Source: Burhinus oedicnemus
Lineage: Eukaryota; Chordata; Aves; Charadriiformes; Burhinidae
Direction of reading: 5' to 3'
Assembly: GCA_008921705.1 (NCBI GenBank)
Contig: VFFE01007836.1
Span: 3,058,360 to 3,122,359, forward strand
DNA: 64,000 nucleotides
A program made the position numbers and the translations under genes. Under the pieces are notes generated by a model, which made no database searches, was not told the DNA's origin, and saw nothing but the letters and a program-made list of their open reading frames with translations. Positions 1-14,430 of the stretch are shown here, piece by piece; position 1 is the first letter of the stretch, and every line of letters starts with the position of its first letter.

Positions 1-3000
1 AATTTCTCATAAGGAATATTATCCTGATAGACCTAGGTACAAGAAAAGGAAAATCTTCTAAAGTTTTCTGTTAATTCTCCATGATTTCTATACTTAAAAT
101 TTCCAGTAATCTTTTCAAACATACTTTGTTTTTCATCTAATGAATTGAAATTTTAATGTACTGGTGTGTTTTAGGTGGTTTGGGTTTCTCCTCATTTCAG
201 TTTAGCTGCATTAGTTTATCTGCGTTATTTCCATAGTACTTTGTGTCCACTTACAGTCTAATTTTGATGTCAGTCTATATTGTTATTGCACCACCCCTTA
301 AATCTCTCTATTGGCTCTTGTTAAAACACCCCATTGATTTAAAGATCTCGTTACTTAGCAGAGTATGTTCTGATTCTCTGACCTCTTCACACTCCTTGGT
401 GGTGACTTCAGTTAATTGCATGATTATCAGATGATAATGCGGTAGCATTAAAATGAATTAGCATGTAATTACTGTTGTTCCCAAGGGAGATAGGGTACTT
501 AAAATAAAACAGTGCATGTTATTTCATGGAAAGCATGAAGCAGTGTATTTCCACTGGTATAGTCAGATACTGAGAGCTCTTGCTTTTTACAGTGTGCCCA
601 CTGTACAGAATCCTAGAGGAGATTTGGAAATAGCTGATCAACATCTGCTTTTGCATCTTAGGTTATTCATGTCAATTTCAAAATCTTTTTTACAAGTATG
701 TAATAAATTGATTTCATATGGTCTCATTTGGGTTGTCTCGTTCCCACTGGCATTCGTTTACCATAAATATCAACAAGATTAAACATTATAGACCCCAAAA
801 ATGAGTTGCCAGAAAATTATTTTAAATAGTCAAAATTAATTAATTCAGTTTAAATATGAAACAATATTTAAATACTACAGTTTAAACAATGTTTCAGATC
901 TTGAATGATGAACATGAAGCTGTTATGAGCAGAAAAATGCTCATGGCATATATTATTAATTATATCTCATTTCTTCATCTGAAGAATTTACCTTTTAGGA
1001 GTCCCAGTGTCAAGGTATTCTTATGTGGCACTAGCTGAATGGAATTCCTTCTGTCTCGAAAGTTGTGTACTTACCTCTGTTGCACTGGAGGGTCTGCACA
1101 CCAAAGCAGGAAACCAAATGGAAAATTAGCTTGTGATTTAGGATTGATGGATTTTTCTAAATATCCCATTTTACTGTGCAGAACTGCTTTCTCAAGAATG
1201 TTCCTTTCAGTTGATGACAACATTTAAGAATTAAGAATGCACATAAATTGGAAAATTGCACAATTGGTAAGGAATACCTGTAACTCTAACTGCCTTTTTT
1301 TCGAGTTGAAATCCATAGAATCACAACAGTAGGTTCTATAACAAGAAGCAAAGAATAAAAAAAAGTGAGCAACAAAAAAAGAGTTTACTTGCAGTACCCT
1401 GTTGTGCAATGCATCACTGGAAAAGCACTAAATATTGGGCTCTGAAATCCCGTGACTTCAGTGTTGAGTGTCTACTTGAGTAGGGGCTGCTTTTTTCATC
1501 ACGGGGCCTAAGACAGCTACATTTAGGGCACATTTCTGGAAGCATGCAAAGTTAAATGTTTTCAGCACCTAATTTGAAATAGTTACTATCCAGAAAATTG
1601 GAGCCCTGAGTTTGTAAAAGCACTTTGTGGATATTATAGGAAAATATAATAAATTCTAAACTGTAAAGCACATAGTTATGTGCTATTGCAGATAACGTAT
1701 ATGAAATAGAGTGCTAAACTGTTAGTGATAATGGAGCAGTCTTATATCTGACATTCTTCTAGTCACATTACAATTTTTTTGTTACGTCAAAGCATTTTTT
1801 TAATTTGTACTAGCGTGTCCAAATGGAAGGAAGTTTTTTGCTATATGAACTTACACAAACATGGCTGAGGAGAGGGAATAATAAAAATAGCAGAATGCAT
1901 TCATCCATTTCATAAACCAAAATCCACTGGAAATGCTTACATGCTTGAAAGAGAAACTAAACTTCATCATAATTTCATTTCTGGCAAAAAACCCTTCAAC
2001 TTTTGTTTGCAGGAGAAAAAAGATGGAACAACAGTTGTTTCTTTTCTACATGTGTTGCTCTGGTCTTCAGCTGAGTTACAGATCAGATTGGTTAAAGCTT
2101 TATTAGCTACATGGACATCTACCTATACCTGTCCAGAATCTAATTGTTTAATATTTCTATAAAAAGAACACAAAAGTTTTAGGAAGAATTCAGGAGTATA
2201 TTCAATTTCTATTATTTTCATTTTTATTTTTCCATAAAAACATACACAAGATGGGTTGACGACTTTCAGAAGCTTGCTATTCCCAGAATAGATTGCTGCT
2301 TCTAGGGTGCATAAATTCATCTGATGATGAGCTTAATTATTTAGAATCTATGGTTTTAAAACAAAAGTCACAACTGAGTTTCTGCTGATGATTTGAGGTT
2401 TTTTCCTGTATGTCTCTTCCTGCTTTTTGAAAGAAAATGTTTTTCTGGTTTTGTGGCACTTTTTATTTCACACCCCTTCTCATCTTCCTCCTCTTCCCTA
2501 CGTTGCCTATATTTGGGAGGTCTGTTCCTTTCTTCTGTCTCTTGCATGTCATTATACACACGTGTTTATGGAAGTGTTACGGATTTTACTTTCACAAAGT
2601 GTATTATTTATTATTTCCAGTCTCTGCAGCACAATGGTATGCGTTTATCCTCTTATAACAAATGCTGGGCAAGTTACACTGTTCTGCTAAAATTTATAGG
2701 AGTTCTGAGAAGAATGCCAGTGTTTGTTGCATATCAGAAGCAACTGGAAACAAGCCCATAAAAACATTTTGTTTTCAGAGATGCCTAACATTGAAAAAGA
2801 TGAGAAGAAAATGGAAAATACTAGGCTTTTTTGGTGTAGATCTGGAGATAAATACAAAGGCATGCAGAGAGTGCTGAAGCAATAAATGCTTTACAGAAAG
2901 TAAAGTGGGCACTAAGCCGCTATTTTCCCCTTCTAGAACAAAAAAAGGGATTTCCAGTAAAACAGCAAAACAACAAATTCAAAATGGAACAATTCTTAGG

Positions 3001-6000
3001 AAGACTTATTTATTACTTTGTTGCAAAATGCTGAAACAGTAAATAAACTGATGTTTAGACAATGGACTAATGTTAACTCATTGAGAAAATGTTTCAGCCT
3101 AACTTTTGTAGAAAGCACATGAAGTTTATGGAGACTCAGGACTTGATGCTTCAGTGCTCTTCCACTGCAAAATTAAACTTGAAATACGGACATGAATTTC
3201 GCATTTTTCCTCTTTTCTTTAATCAAATCAAAATTAACTTCTCTTTTAGATAAATACAAGATTTTGGCAACCTGACAGGATTTTGCAGTTGTCATGGAAG
3301 AACCTCTTCTGAGTTAGATGCTCTTCTTTTGATTGTCAGAGGTCTTGGGTTCCTTGCAGAATTCTTGGGCAGCAGGCTTTTGGTAGCTTTAGGAAAACAA
3401 TTATTGGTAAAGTTGGTAAAGAATTTTGAAAATCAAAGTGTGGGGGTTTTAAGGCATAAAGAGTTTGCATGTTTAAATATATCCAAGCCTGCCCAGTAAG
3501 AGGTAAGATCTTAAATAAAATTTTTAGGATACTGATGCAAGTCCTCAAGTTCTGTTTCCTAGCTGGAATTCATTGGCTTTGTACCGGTTTATATCCACAA
3601 ATACTATTACCCAATTGATGATGTAGTCAGTATTGAAAAAGTAGATACTATGACCTTGGAGTCTCTGCTCAAGTCCCGTGCTGTAGAAGTCATTCACAAA
3701 GAGGCCATGTAATAATAGATATGAAAGAGCGTTTTTTTTCATGCTAACTATGCAGCATGGGAAGTAGATAAGTAAAATGTACAGTAGTCCAACTGAATGA
3801 TAGGTGTTACTTCAAGTACCATTGAAGTTCATACTGTGGGTTACACCATAAGGGAAAATATCCTTTGTAGGAAGTTCTATATAACCTAGCTCAGTTAGTT
3901 TCTTAATAAGTGACGTTGCTGTCTTTGAACTTCCTAATATTCCTAACTTGGACAAATATGAGTGCAAATTCTGCCAGAGCAGTATCAGTCTCACTGATCT
4001 AAAAAAAGTTTTAAAACTCCTTTTAATGGAGTAATGATTAAAACATTGGGACAAATGTACAAAATACATTTATAAGGAAAAGATTAAGGCAGGAAAAGTA
4101 ATTTCTTTCCTTGTGTGTATACAAGAGCAGACATGAGACAAATAGAAAAATTATAGCAGACAAGACTGCTTCCACTGAAGTGTAGTAGATTCAGTCACTA
4201 TAAACAGTTATTTTAGAAAGTTACCATAGAAGCATCTTCCTCATCTCAGTTCAGAAATGTTTAACAAGACCTCTCTTTCAAAGAAACCAGAATTAAATAT
4301 TTAAATTGTTTTATATCTTCAGATTTAAAGAAACTGCCTTGTTTTTGCTTGATACTCTTGTATGTATGTTATATGCATGCATGTTTGCACATCTTAGACT
4401 ACTTCATCTGAATTTAAGAAGCCAGGTTTGTAGGAGTGTCATGCAATTTTCATAATTATTAGATCAGTGCAGCTTGGGAGAGTTTTATGATAAACATAAT
4501 CTTTTTGATTCTTATCACAAACAATGCAGCTGATGCTGGAATAGTGTATGTATGCCTGAGTGATGTATTGTTTTTATCAGTTTAAATACATCAAGAGAAA
4601 GAGTTTGAATGTATTTTAGGAGTAGCACAGATGGGAATTAGCAAACAAGTGTTTAGAGAAATATCATAGTGTTTCATAGATATAGATTCTTCTATCACGT
4701 TGGAATCTCCCTGGTCCAGTTTTCTCTCCCCGTGGCATAATGATCAGAACAGTCATGCAGACTGAAAGGGCTTTTAAACTAGAAAGGAATAGAGTGGTGT
4801 GTTCAGAAGTTGCATCTCTAGCCTCCAGATCTGTCACTGAACTCACCTGGGATGAACTGGATACCAAACAGCAAAAGATTTGTTAACGACACAGAACTCA
4901 GTAGTTGAGCCAGTACCTTAAAGAAGCTAAGACTCAGCTATCAAAGGGCTATCGTGAGAAGTGAATCAATGGAAGGCATCCTGCTTGGCAAGTGTTTATG
5001 CTTAGCAAAAAAAATTGCTTAGGCAGCGTTGTTTACGTTGCCACTCATTAAATAACTGTACATGTGATTTTGCTTTTATGCCGTTGTTAAAGATTTAGAT
5101 GTGTAAAATTAAATGTAAGCTGAGACTTCACTACTATTCTGAGACCATTTGGGCCTGGCGATGAGTGAGTTTGCCCGTGAATTCTAAAAGGAGGGCTAAA
5201 GTGGGATTTTTGTTAGATAGGTCAAATTTACATGTATGTTTACCCTGTACCCTGTTTACGCTGTAGTGTTCGGCTGCTCATGGTGGTGATAAAGGAAGTC
5301 TGGAGGATGATAGCCTATGTTCATTTTTTTTGGCTTATTTTTTGTCATAGGAAAACACACCTATCTCAGTGTATGGTTTTATTTTAAAAGCTCACAATAA
5401 AATATTCAAGTATTCAAGCACATGGAAGGTGCATATGCTGTTGGCACATTCCATGAGGAACAGAGTAGTCCAGTTTAACAGAACTGATAGTTTTCTAAAA
5501 ATATTCCATACATCCTTCAGAGTTTGCTAGAAAGGTCACTTGCTATAAATTTGTTTTAAATACATGTACCAAGGACATAATTCATGACTAAACATTTTTG
5601 AATAATCTTGAAAACAGCTATCTTATTTCAGGAGTATATAATTATTCTGGGTCAAAACTCTTAAGTATGTAAGTAAACATTTCATATGCTTGGTATTAGA
5701 TGAATATGACATCAGAGAACAATATAGAACTGTTTGACATAGTGTGCCCAAAGACCATCTGTGAAATCCCAACTGGATATTTGCATGAGCTCTTACCCAG
5801 TTTATACACAGAATTTTCAGTGACTTTGCAGCCACAGCAGTGAACGTTTCCTGTGTCAGTTGAGGCTTTCTTGATAAAAGCAATCTATTGCTTGTAAATC
5901 GCGGCTACCTAGCTGCGTTGAGGGGTGAAGAAGAGGATGCTGGTATAGATTCATTATATCTGCAGTAAAAGGCATGTGAAGGCCATGCGATGCATTCTTT

Positions 6001-9000
6001 CTTCTCTGAGGGAGTATTTCCAATGCAGTCTATTTTCCTAGTGTTGTATTCTGTTAGTTCAAAATGCCACATACAAAGCAGATTTATGCTGTAAAAGGGG
6101 AAAAAGGTAACAAACTTAATGACAACAACATTGAGATGAAAATCCATTTTTGATCAAAGATACACAGAAAGAAATTGACAAAATACCCAATGGAGGCAAG
6201 CAGTAATATGAAGTTCAAAAATTTGAGGTTAATATACCTCCCGGCAGTAGCCCACTTATGGATTTCGAAGACTGGCAGGCCCAAATGTTGCTGCTCATCA
6301 TAGTAACTACCAGAGATAATGTCAGAATTCTGTAACAGGCACTGGATAGGGGGGAAAAAAACCTAGAAAGCAGATAGAAGAAATAGAAAATTGCTTTACA
6401 ATTTCAAAAGCGACATTCTACACTACAAAAATAAAATAATTTTTCACACAGGTACCAGTAGTGTGCTGCTGCAGTTTAAAATTTTGGAGATGATAGAATG
6501 ATTAAAAGATGATATATGTTTAGGACAGAGAGACCAAAGGGATATACTTTTTTCCTTTATTTTCATCTATCAATTTGTTTAATATGCTGCTTAGCTCTCT
6601 AGTTATTTTATAATATGTTTTGTTTAAGAAAGAGAAAGTGGGGAGAAAGAGAGAAAGATCAGAAAACTTCCTTTCGAGGGGCAGCTCTGAAATGATCTTG
6701 TGCTCAACATTAGATAATGGATTCAGCTTTCTGGTTGTGGCACCTTTTGGCACCATCTTTTCTTAACAGTCACCTTGCAGCAGTATTTCTGTTTCTCTGT
6801 TCAAAGCAAGCTTAACAGGAATCTTGTTAGATCTGAGGATGCCCAAGTAGCAGGTGAGGCCAAGGTTACCTTTTTCATTTGTGCTTTCCTAGAAATTATC
6901 ACACTTTTTTCTCCTTCTCTAGATACAGATATTGAAACAGTAACATTGTTTTCTTTCTTGTTTTTTAATTCTTGGTATATTTGTTAGAGTACCATCATCC
7001 ATCCAATGCTGTACTGGAAACTTACATCAGTACAGAATGAGTTACGAGTTCATTAAGTGACATTTGATGTCATGTTTTACTAGCACCAATTCAGTTTCCT
7101 AATGCTTGTCTTTCAAGAGTCATGACAGGCCCACTTAGCTTGCAGTCTTGGCTTGCTTAACTGAGCATCCTTGTCTGGTGTGCCATCCTCTAAGCAGCAG
7201 GGTGGTGATATCTGTGCAACTGGTACCCCAGTCAGTATTTTGATCTTGGTCCTGAATTGCACTATAATTAGATTGAGGCAAGTAAACACTTGAATAAAAC
7301 ACCTTACATTAGTGGACTATTGATCAAGACTGCATAGCTCAGAAATCTCTGATTATGTTTTCTCTAAAATTTGAGAAGCTGCTTTATCTAGTGTTTTGAT
7401 TGCAAACTGGAGATTATTTGCAACCAGGAATTTTTCATAAGCTTCCCTGATTTTTTAACTTGTACTCCATCCTGGCATTTCAAAGCCCAGACTTCCTGAA
7501 CTTTAATGCTTTTTCCATCATTTTTTTCCCCTTTGGATGGTTGAGTTATGAAATGGGTACAGCAAAATGTTTTCTGTAAAACATTTAATTCTGAGTTGGT
7601 TTTCCATGGGCCATTCACAGGGATATGAAAGGATTTTTAATGAGATTGTAAATACTTTAAATATTTTAAATAGTCTGTACATTTTCAGAGTGCCTGGATC
7701 TACTTTGAACTTTAAAGAATGACAAAATCTATTTTTTTATTTCCTGCTTGGTTTTCCTTTCATCTGATACAAGTATTATATCTTAATTATACATCTATTA
7801 TGATATGAAAAGAATGGAAAGAAGATGCAAACAAGTAAAACTTTTTAAAAAAAAAATCTGTATCAAGTTGTTTTCCTTTGGTCTATATCAAACCTCAAAC
7901 AGTAATCTTGAATTCTCCTAAGCTTTCATGTGGATAATACTGACACTTTCTTTGCCTGTATATTTAGAAAAGACAGGTCTCGGTCCCCTGAGGCAAAGCT
8001 GGGATGCAGATTTCTTATATTCTAGTTCTCAATTTTTTTAAGCTTGCTTTTTTCATTACAGTCTCCTAGCACCTTCTTTATTCCCATCAGGAGTCAAGTC
8101 TAAATCCATCCAATTCCATGAAGTTGGTACTGGTTTTAGCATCCATTATCACGGAAAAGCTGATAATACATTTAGGACTGAACCCACTGCTGTAATGGGT
8201 GGTTTTCAGCGAATGTTTGATGCTTCCTGGGGTATCTGCTTCACTGTGAGTTACTTGCAACAACTGGGAATATTGTCTAGGTAAGCCATGCTCAGTTATT
8301 AAAATAAAAATATCCAAGAGGAAGAATATGCATGTGTGATACTAGAGCACCATGGAAAGATTTATAACCATGAAAGACCTGATATGAATGGTGTCTGTCA
8401 AAGTGGAATGGATTCTGTCCTGGAAGCATTTTTTTTCTGAGAGATTCCATTTCTTTTCTGAATAAAGAATTCTGAAGACAGCTGAAGCCTGAAGATCTTC
8501 TGATCCCCTAAATCTTTTCCAAGCATTTGAATATTTGAGAAATTATTTCTCTGTCTATTAAATGACCCTCTGAAGCTCCACTGTCACCCTCAGCTCTATG
8601 AGAAATATTGTAGACGTCACTTTTGCATACATCATCTGAACTTGGAAAAATGAAAACCACAGCAAAAGGATATTTCTGTCTTTTTAATGATGTTGTTTGC
8701 CCTAGTAACGCATAAGGCAACTGCAATAGCAAGATATGAGTTCCTGACTGAAAACTGAATTGGTAAAGGAATCCTTCAGCAAAGTCTTGTGGCATATGTA
8801 CTTGCTTGTCATGAAAGGTTAAACTATAAATTAAAATTCCTGTTGAGTGTGAAGCTCTGAGGAGAACAGCCTTGAGCAAAAGCAGTGTCTCATGAGATAG
8901 AGACCCAAACTACTTGGACCACTAATTACTACTAAGAGTGCCAATAGCCAGTCTGCCAGGGAACTATGGCTTGTGACTCTACCAGGAATTGGTCCAGGCA

Positions 9001-12000
9001 AGGGATGCTTAGAAACATTTGACATCTGGTGAATGAGTCTCAGACCAGCAGGCTAGTGAACATAAAGGGGAAAAAAAAAAATCATTCAAGACCAGTTGTG
9101 TCCTGTTTGAAAGGCTTTTGGTAAAATATTGTACAGTGCAATAAATACATTTGTAGGATGCTTTGTTCAAGCCTATGGTATAAAAAAAAAAAATTGGTTT
9201 CAAGAGTTGTATAAAAGAGATTTCAGAAACCTAGGAGACTTTAAATCACTGCCAAGGGTTATTTTTTTGAGAAACATGAGGAAAATCTTCTTTTTGTTGT
9301 GTAACGTTGAGAGGTTTGTGTAGGACCAAGCTCCCAGACCTCTTACACTAACTCTCACTAAAAGCCTATAGGTGAACCTAGCACTCTCAACAGAAAGGGC
9401 TTTTATTTTTCTGCTAGGATTCAAATGTCTCACCAACAGATCTAGAAAGAGGTAAATACTGTTACAACCCTATAATCTGCCTCATCTAAAATAATTGCGT
9501 TTCTGTAAACATCATCAAAGAGGTTTCTACTTGTTCAACAGCATGCTTTTTTTTATTCTCCACTTATCAATGAGTCCTGAGACCTGAAAAACATGTTGCA
9601 AATATGAAATACAGCAATAGAACTGTAATTTTAGCAGAAAAAGCATTGATGTTAAATACAAATAAATTAGGCAAACCGTTCCCTTTAAACATATTTAATC
9701 TAATTAATTAAAAATACTTGCAGATAAAATCGCTAGTAGCACTGGTGCTGTTTTCTTTCTCTTCCATTCTTTCAAAAGAAGAAAAATTGTTCAATGGTTT
9801 TGCTTCTGGTAAATTTATTATCACAATCTGTTTTGAGAAAGGGTTCTGCCCTTCATTCCTCATATATGTGCCTTATTAGTACATTGCAGTGGAATTTTAC
9901 AGAAAATACTATTATGGCTGCTTGCGTAGCACCTGTCACTTGGAATTCTATAATATAAAACCCTACAGATTCTGATGGAAACCTAAACAGAATACAAATT
10001 TGCCAATGCAGCAGGCATCTTTAATAATCTGTGGAGTTTGTAAGTTTTCAATGTTACCTAAATGTCTTTCAGCCTTTTTACAGAAGCCTGAATGTCTTAC
10101 AGACTTTGCTGTAAGAAATCAGATGCAGGTTGAAATTGAAATATTTCCCTAGAATGTAGCCTCTCATATTAAAATACATTATGCCTTTATTCACCAAATA
10201 GTCTTGATTTTTCGCATTGATTCTAATGCTAAAAACCTGTAAAATTCAAGTTTCTTTTCATTTTATCAGTGTGACTCAAATTTAATTCAATCTTGACCAC
10301 TGTGGCTCCTAAATCATGAAGTAATCAATTGTGCCTCCTGTAAAATGAACTCAGAAAAGTTGGCCATTTTATGAACTCACTGCCTGTTCAAGACATCTCG
10401 TTTAGAGCATTTAGTAAAATCTACTGTAATCAAATTTAGTGTTTGAAACCTGGACTGGCTGTTAGTGGTCCAAAAATAGACTAGTCCCTTCTGGAGTACA
10501 TTTGCCTACAAAATGCTATCTATTGATGTTTTCTTGAAGCAACTGCTTGTCTTTGTCTATCAGGAATATCAGATGTCAGTTTGGGAGGAATAATTATAAG
10601 AAAGCTTGCATTTATAAAATTACAGTGTTAACCCTGTAAATTAACTGTCAATGTATACATTCTAAACCTGTGCCAAATAAGATTTAATAAGATATATGCA
10701 AATTCCCAGAATGCAAATCTAAAACTGTCAGGTAGCTGGTGTTATTTCAAACCATCTTCCTTTTCTTTCGTAATTTTGAGTCAAGGAGAAACAGCTCTTT
10801 GCAAATCGAGACAGTCTCAAGGGGCACGCGGGGGGGATGGAATACAGCTGGCATTTACATGGCACCACAGTGAAACATCTTTTCTGTGCCAGTGTGTTAT
10901 ATAAGTGATGTCTAAGAAATAATGAAGCAGAGAGAAGGTGACATTAAAGGGGAAAGCATGTCCTGTAAGCTTATGAAATGATGATAATATTGAAGAAAGA
11001 GAATAGGGATTGATTATACCCTAACATTGTAAACCAAGTAGCATTCCAATGTAACAAATGTTGTTTAGTATGAAATTCCTAAGGTACAAAGCACACATAG
11101 TACTGAAGTGTCTCTTTATGGTAAAACCATTTAGAATTTTTTTACTGAATATAAGCATCTTATGATTCAATTCAACCTGAGAAGTGTTCTTTTTTTTTTT
11201 CCTCCATCACCTGCTGAGATTTTACATTTGATACTCTGGAATTAAAAGGCCAGCTGGTAAACTGTTTTAAGCCACTAGAATTCTGTCAGTTTTCAGAAAG
11301 CTGTAGTAGTTGAGGGTACAGCTCAAAATGTCTTGGCTCAGACTATGTCTCAGTCTCTCAGCAAACTTGAAACGATGAATGAATCTGCTTTTGAGGTAGC
11401 ATATTTTCTGGAGTCTGTTTTTAGGGGGAGGTAGGAGCACATCATACACATGCAAAGTCATGTATCTGATATATTCTGTGTCTAAACTAATAGAGTGAAC
11501 CATAAAGTTACTCTCAAAGCAACATATATTGATTATAGACTATAAACACCTCGGTTTAACGTCTACAAGCCATGCATCTTGACTGTGAAGTTCTGCTCAG
11601 TGTCTGGGTATGAGGTGGTCCCTGCCACAACTTACAACCAGGCATACTCGTTTTAAGGGTAGTGTGTATTTGGACCTTACCCAGACATTCAAGTCTGGAA
11701 GAAGTATATCAAGTAGCAGAAATCCCACTGTGCCCTATTCCTGATTTCCCAGTCATTCTGTATCCTGCTTTTCTCTGCCATACATAAATGAAAGCAAATA
11801 ACAAAGGTCACTGCCTGTAATTGGCTTTGCAAAGGAATTTAGATCATTCTCAGAAAACTGTGGAGAACACTGAATGGTTTTGGAGTAGCTTTCCAAGTAT
11901 AAAACTACAGTGGAAGGACAGATTGTACAGTAATATATAGCTTCAGTCAGCCCTAAACAGCATGTGAATTGGAACTGAAATGGTAATTTCATAGTTCAAT

Positions 12001-14403
12001 TCTTTGCAAATATAATGTATCTAAAAAATATGCCAGATAGTGATCATATCGCTTAAAACCTTGACCTGGGTATCTGTAGACTAGTCCTTCAACAATGTAA
12101 TATTTTTATAGTTATCCATGTCTGTAAATCCTTGTTCTCAGGAGTCTTTTAAGCTAGTAGAGCATACAGGGCTGGAGAATGTCTTTTCTTGGATCATTAC
12201 TACATAATATTATTTAATATTTTGAAATCGTAGTGACATGGAGAAGAGTTATTCTTGCCCTGGTGCCTACCTACCATCTCATCAGCTTGTAAATTGTAAC
12301 ACCAATAAATGACCGTGTTAGTGTTGTATGGATGCCAGATTTACCAAGCTACTTAATAACAGTTGTGAAGAAAAAGACCAGGCCGAACAGACTGCAGCTT
12401 TCTCTGAAAACCTTGTTAAACTTTCCACTATTAAACTCTCTCCACTGTAAACCTCCTCTAAGGTCAGATTTTGAAGCATAAGGAGCTGTTTCATTACTAA
12501 AATTTCTAGTAAAAAAGTTAAGCCTCAGAAAAAGAGGTGGCAGTTGTTCTTGAAAGCTGTAAGAACTTTTCTTATAATGGTACTTAAGTCTGTTTTAAAA
12601 TAATCATAAACCAAATCTACCTTTTGTGATTTAAAGTTGAATTTCAAGTTTCTTGAACAGCTCAGTTTTGCTGCTGTATCTTATATAGTCAAGAAAACCA
12701 ATTCTGATTTGAACCCTTCTAGTACAGTCTTTGCAGTGACAACTGCTGGAATTCTTATGGGTTATTCAAGTCTTGGAGTTTGAAAACTTCTATTTTAAAT
12801 GAACACAGTTCATACAAATTAAATCATGCAAAGCTCAAGCTGCAATTATTTGTGCAGTCTACTGGTTTGCCAAAACTAAAACTGGGACATGTGAGTGATG
12901 TGGTTTAATCTGCACAATGTAGGCATTCAGTTGTTCTGAACATAAAAAGCAGGACAGTCAGCATCTCATATAAACAGATATGCAAAGAGAGAAAAAAATG
13001 TGTGCACATTAAAGGCTTAATTCTCTCTTGCTTAAAATACAGGTCAGATTTGAACCTGTACTGTTCTGATGTATGTTTCATGTTGAGATAAACCTTCTTC
13101 ATAGTTCTATTTTAAAAAGATCTTGGAGAAAAGATGAGTGGTTAATAAGACATGCCAATTAACATTTTTGTCTCCATATCAATTAAAAAAAATATCTTTG
13201 AATGTTGGCAGTTTTCTTTATCTTTTTAGAAGCTATTGTTTGCTTGTAGGAATGTGCAGTTGAATTCTTTAATAAGCACGTACTTGTATGTATAAATATT
13301 TCTAATTCCTGCTTTCAACAAGCACTTAAATTGCTTTTATGTAAATATTGCCATTTATTTTGCATGCATTGCACATTTTGAGTACTTTCAAAATATAGCC
13401 TCCATTTAAAACTGTCCACTAAAAGGCAAATTCCATCTTATACTTCAGAAAGTTGTGTGCGTTAAAATCCTGAAATGTTCTATATTTATAAAAATACAAT
13501 AATTACTTTTCTCTTTTGAAATCTTATTTGTTGAAGTTTAAGTGTACTGCTAATGTATCCTCTTAACATTGCAGTTTCTGATACATTTGAAATCTAGGAG
13601 ACTGAACCTCTGTGACTTTTGAAATACCATAAAGCATCTTTTATGCTTCTCTTAAACATACAAAGGCTTTTCAAAATATGATTTTTTTCAATGTTTGATT
13701 GGAAACATCTGGACTATTCACGTAGATTTGAAAATTAGAAGGTCTCATCTTTCATCCCGGCCTCAGCTATATGTTTTTGCCTCCTTCTTTTTTGCTGGTT
13801 CCAGTGCTCGTCACACCTGCTGGAACTGCCCAGTTTCATTGAGGTCTAGAGTCTACAAAAATAAGAGTACCAAAGTGTGCAACAGAGAGCAAAGGAGATG
13901 CAGGGCTACAGCAGCCAACAGTTAGGATTTGAAACAGCCTGTGATGTGGGGAAGATTTTCACCTGCGCAAGAACGGAAGGGTGATCAAGAAAAAAAAGTA
14001 TTCTATTCTGGGGAAAAAAAATCAAAGCCACACTAGAAGAGACAACTGCCCTTCATACGTTTCATAGAACTTGTATATCTTCCTTCATATATCTCTCCAT
14101 ATCCATATCTCTGTAAATGGTTTGTGCAAAGAAGTTTAGGTGTCTGGTGACCAAATAGTCATGTGGAGATCCTGTGTAGTATCTCAGCACAATTACACTT
14201 ACTCTACTTATGGATAAATTTGCAGAGAAATCCCACTCTTGATTTTTGCTGTCCATGGGATAAGAAGTAGGTAAAAGTATAGCCTTTTTCTCTGATTAAA
14301 CACAGCCATACAAGGGAAGTACAGTTAGGGTAATTTTTTTTCGTAAATCCTAACTCTGAGCCACAGAAATTATATGTGCTCTTAAACTACAGTCTAATTT
14401 AAC
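1..14403. other. Intergenic or intronic sequence without recognisable genes
   Basis: This AT-rich sequence has stops throughout all frames. The longest open frames (about 122 codons near 2393 on plus and 8508-8879 on minus) have no recognisable domain. Poly-A/T tracts occur near 7848, 9069, 9182 and 11190. A short G run at 10829 is the only GC-rich spot. No CR1, LTR or tRNA-like match was seen. Confidence 0.6.
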
Positions 14404-14430
14404 TGCAGTTGCATTTTAAATGCAACTGCA
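14404..14430. repeat. Perfect inverted repeat, 13-bp arms with a 1-base centre
   Basis: The arm TGCAGTTGCATTT (14404-14416) is followed by one T and by its exact reverse complement AAATGCAACTGCA (14418-14430). The central ATTTTAAAT makes the site nearly continuous, so it could form a cruciform or bind a dimeric factor twice. No gene, terminator context or flanking repeat boundary explains it. Confidence 0.85.

Noticed and set aside
1312..1345. Possible reversed CR1 tail (CCATAGAATCACAACAG)
   Set aside because: Only about 15 bases resemble the CR1 end, and neither neighbouring side continues the match.
4664..4867. Possible tRNA-like segment (AACTCACCTGGGATGAAC)
   Set aside because: A box A-like word is present, but no box B-like sequence follows at the expected distance.
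8508..8879. 123-codon minus-strand frame
   Set aside because: No recognisable motif or gene context.
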